A stretch of 64,000 nucleotides of DNA from Rallus limicola (lineage: Eukaryota; Chordata; Aves; Gruiformes; Rallidae), in NCBI GenBank assembly GCA_022605955.1, contig JAKCOZ010000007.1:28737491-28801490 (forward strand). The letters run 5' to 3'. Shown one piece after another: positions 62,641 through 64,000 of this stretch. The position numbers were made by a program, and so were the translations under genes. Within the stretch, counting starts at the first letter, position 1, and each line of letters starts with the position of its first letter. The notes under the pieces were generated by a model. That model worked only from the letters and a program-made list of their open reading frames with translations, did no database searches and was not told where the DNA came from.

Positions 62641-63108
62641 AGCATTGAGGTGCTGGAGTGGGTCCAGGGAAGGACAATGAAGCTGTTTAAGTGTTTGAAG
62701 TACTGGTCTTATGAGGAGCAGTAGAAGGAATGGGGGTTATTTAGCCTGGAGAAGAGGACACTCAAGGGTGACCTTATCACTCTCTACAACTACCTGAAAG
62801 GAAGTTTTAGTGAGGTGGAGGTTGATCTATTCTCCCAAATAACTAGCAATAGGACAAGAGGAAATGGTCTCAAGTTGTGACAGGGGAGATTTAGATTGGG
62901 TATTAGGAAATATTTATTCACTGAAAGAGTGGTCAGGCATTGGAACAGGCTGCCCAAAGTGGTGGTGGAGTCACCATCCCTTGTCGGTATTTAAAAAATG
63001 TGTATCTGTGGCGCCCCAGGACGTGGTTTAGTTGACATGGTGGTGTTGGACTGACAGTTGAACTTGATCACCTTAGAAGTCTTTTCCAGGGTTAAAGATT
63101 CTATGATA
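62641..63108 (+). mobile_element. CR1 LINE, second subfamily, sense strand
   Basis: The sequence follows a different CR1 type from the copies at 3715, 11689 and 24514. Landmarks are aggtgctggagtgggtccag (62648), cttatgaggagcagtag (62708), tttagcctggagaagaggac (62740), ctctacaactacctgaaagg (62783), aataggacaagaggaaatgg (62850), ggcattggaacaggctgccc (62936), tggtggagtcaccatccctt (62962), and a tail with gaacttgatcaccttagaag (63060), cttttccagg and gattctatgat ending near 63108. In translation it keeps [18 protein letters not shown] and [12 protein letters not shown] ORF2 relics, but stops and indels break the frame (for example a TGA at about 62878). The 5' end is truncated at about 62641. Confidence 0.93.
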
Positions 63109-64000
63109 AATCTAGATGTTTCTGCCCACAGTTCCCACATATCTAGCTTGGAAAATATCCTCCTGTCGCTACATCCAAGGGAGAGCAAACCATTTGTGTC
63201 TGTAGAAGAGTTGCTCCCATGGTTGCTGGTTACCAGATGCATGTAACAAAGATGACCTTCCTTGCAAAAGGAATCCGTCCAATGAAGAGTCTAAATTCCA
63301 CTTATGACACTTGCTGCTGAAGTCCAAAGGTACTTCTGAAAATGGGAGTCGGACACAAAGAACTGCACACTTCTTTTTGCCTTGTATGGCTATTAACGTG
63401 TAGCAATTAACTTGTCCATGATCTCGTTGCTGCAGACTATCCTCAGTGAGCATTGCTGGGTCTCAGTTTGCTCTCATCGCTGCATTCCTCAGCTGTACCA
63501 GATGTCAGTCCCTTCCTTCAGAAGGGCTGAAAGCTCATTCCAAGAGAGAAAACGTCCACAGCACTTTTTAACCTCCCTAGGTCTGCCTTGGGGTTTTCCT
63601 TTCTCCTGTCATGAAAGGACAGAGCATTGAGGAGCTTAATTAACCCAGGACCAGGTTATTAAAGTTATCTGCTCGCCATTAGGTATCACTGCACAGCACT
63701 GAATTATTTATTCCAGCTTTTTAGGCAGGTGTGTGGCAAATTTCCATACAGCTTTAATGGGAATCAGATTGCCAGCTCCAATCCCAAATTCTTCATCCGC
63801 ACCGCAGCATGACTGTGAAGTGTTGCTGAGCAAGGGTGGGATGAGCAGCTATGTAGGAACAGACCGCATGGATACAGCTGGAAGAAGTATGTGAGTCTCA
63901 CTTAATAAAACTTGATAGAAAATATTTGTAGCTATGCAAATATATCGACAAAGCTGGAAACATGATTCGCTTCATGTAACCAAACGGTTCTCTCCCTGGG
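63109..64000. other. Unique noncoding DNA, no gene seen
   Basis: The sequence after the CR1 tail shows no repeat or coding signature. Open frames at 63169-63453 (minus) and 63412-63630 (plus) have no motif. Confidence 0.45.

Noticed and set aside
1..64000. CRISPR arrays, operons, phage or bacterial defence systems, tRNA and rRNA genes
   Set aside because: No regularly spaced repeats, no tightly packed gene runs and no clear T-loop with matching acceptor stem were found. The CR1 content indicates an animal genome.

Overview
The window looks like vertebrate, most probably avian, nuclear DNA with no recognisable host gene. The main evidence is a set of CR1 LINE fragments of several ages. Three share the ending in which a ggttggactag core is followed by attctgtg-type octamers, one ends in a gattctatgat-type tail, one lacks its 3' end, and one long, old antisense copy is present. 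Also seen are degraded MIR-like (amniote SINE) pieces, short CA/AT/GATA microsatellites, and no Alu-, B1- or L1-like young repeats. I found nothing bacterial, archaeal or phage-like: no operons, ribosome-binding-site-led genes, rRNA, tRNA or CRISPR.

Layout. 1-3714: unique noncoding DNA with CA and AT microsatellites and a small CpG-dense spot at 1171-1183. 3715-4188: sense CR1 with a legible ORF2 tail. 4189-11636: unique DNA broken by a compound GATTA/GATA/GACA/CA array at 8546-8641. 11637-11960: a CR1 whose 5' edge is folded back on itself as an inverted repeat. 11961-17969: unique DNA. 17970-19780: a long ancient CR1 in antisense. 20100-20330: a sense LINE reverse-transcriptase remnant. 20893-21030: MIR-like. 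24514-25095: antisense CR1. 25096-36900: mostly unique, with a pyrimidine tract, a GT microsatellite and MIR-like relics. 36905-36970: scrap of an old antisense CR1 3' region. 39788-39995: a cluster of ancient amniote repeats ending in a Z-DNA-prone stretch. 40000-49040: unique DNA with MIR-like relics, homopolymer junctions and a G-rich run. 49041-49375: antisense CR1 lacking its 3' end. 49376-56500: unique. 56505-57175: candidate solo LTR. 57176-62640: unique. 62641-63108: sense CR1 of another subfamily.

Interpretation. The many open frames of 60-195 codons overlap each other on both strands, use non-ATG starts, and show no family motif. I treat them as chance frames, except where they run through CR1 ORF2 remnants. 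The window is therefore best read as intergenic or deep-intronic sequence whose legible content is transposon fossils and simple repeats. I did not find a convincing new biological system. The most notable structures are the CR1 foldback at 11637-11722, the opposed LINE fossils at 17970-20330, the LTR-like block near 56.5-57.2 kb and the layered old repeats at 39.8-40.0 kb. All repeat family names come from recalled consensus patterns, not from a search.
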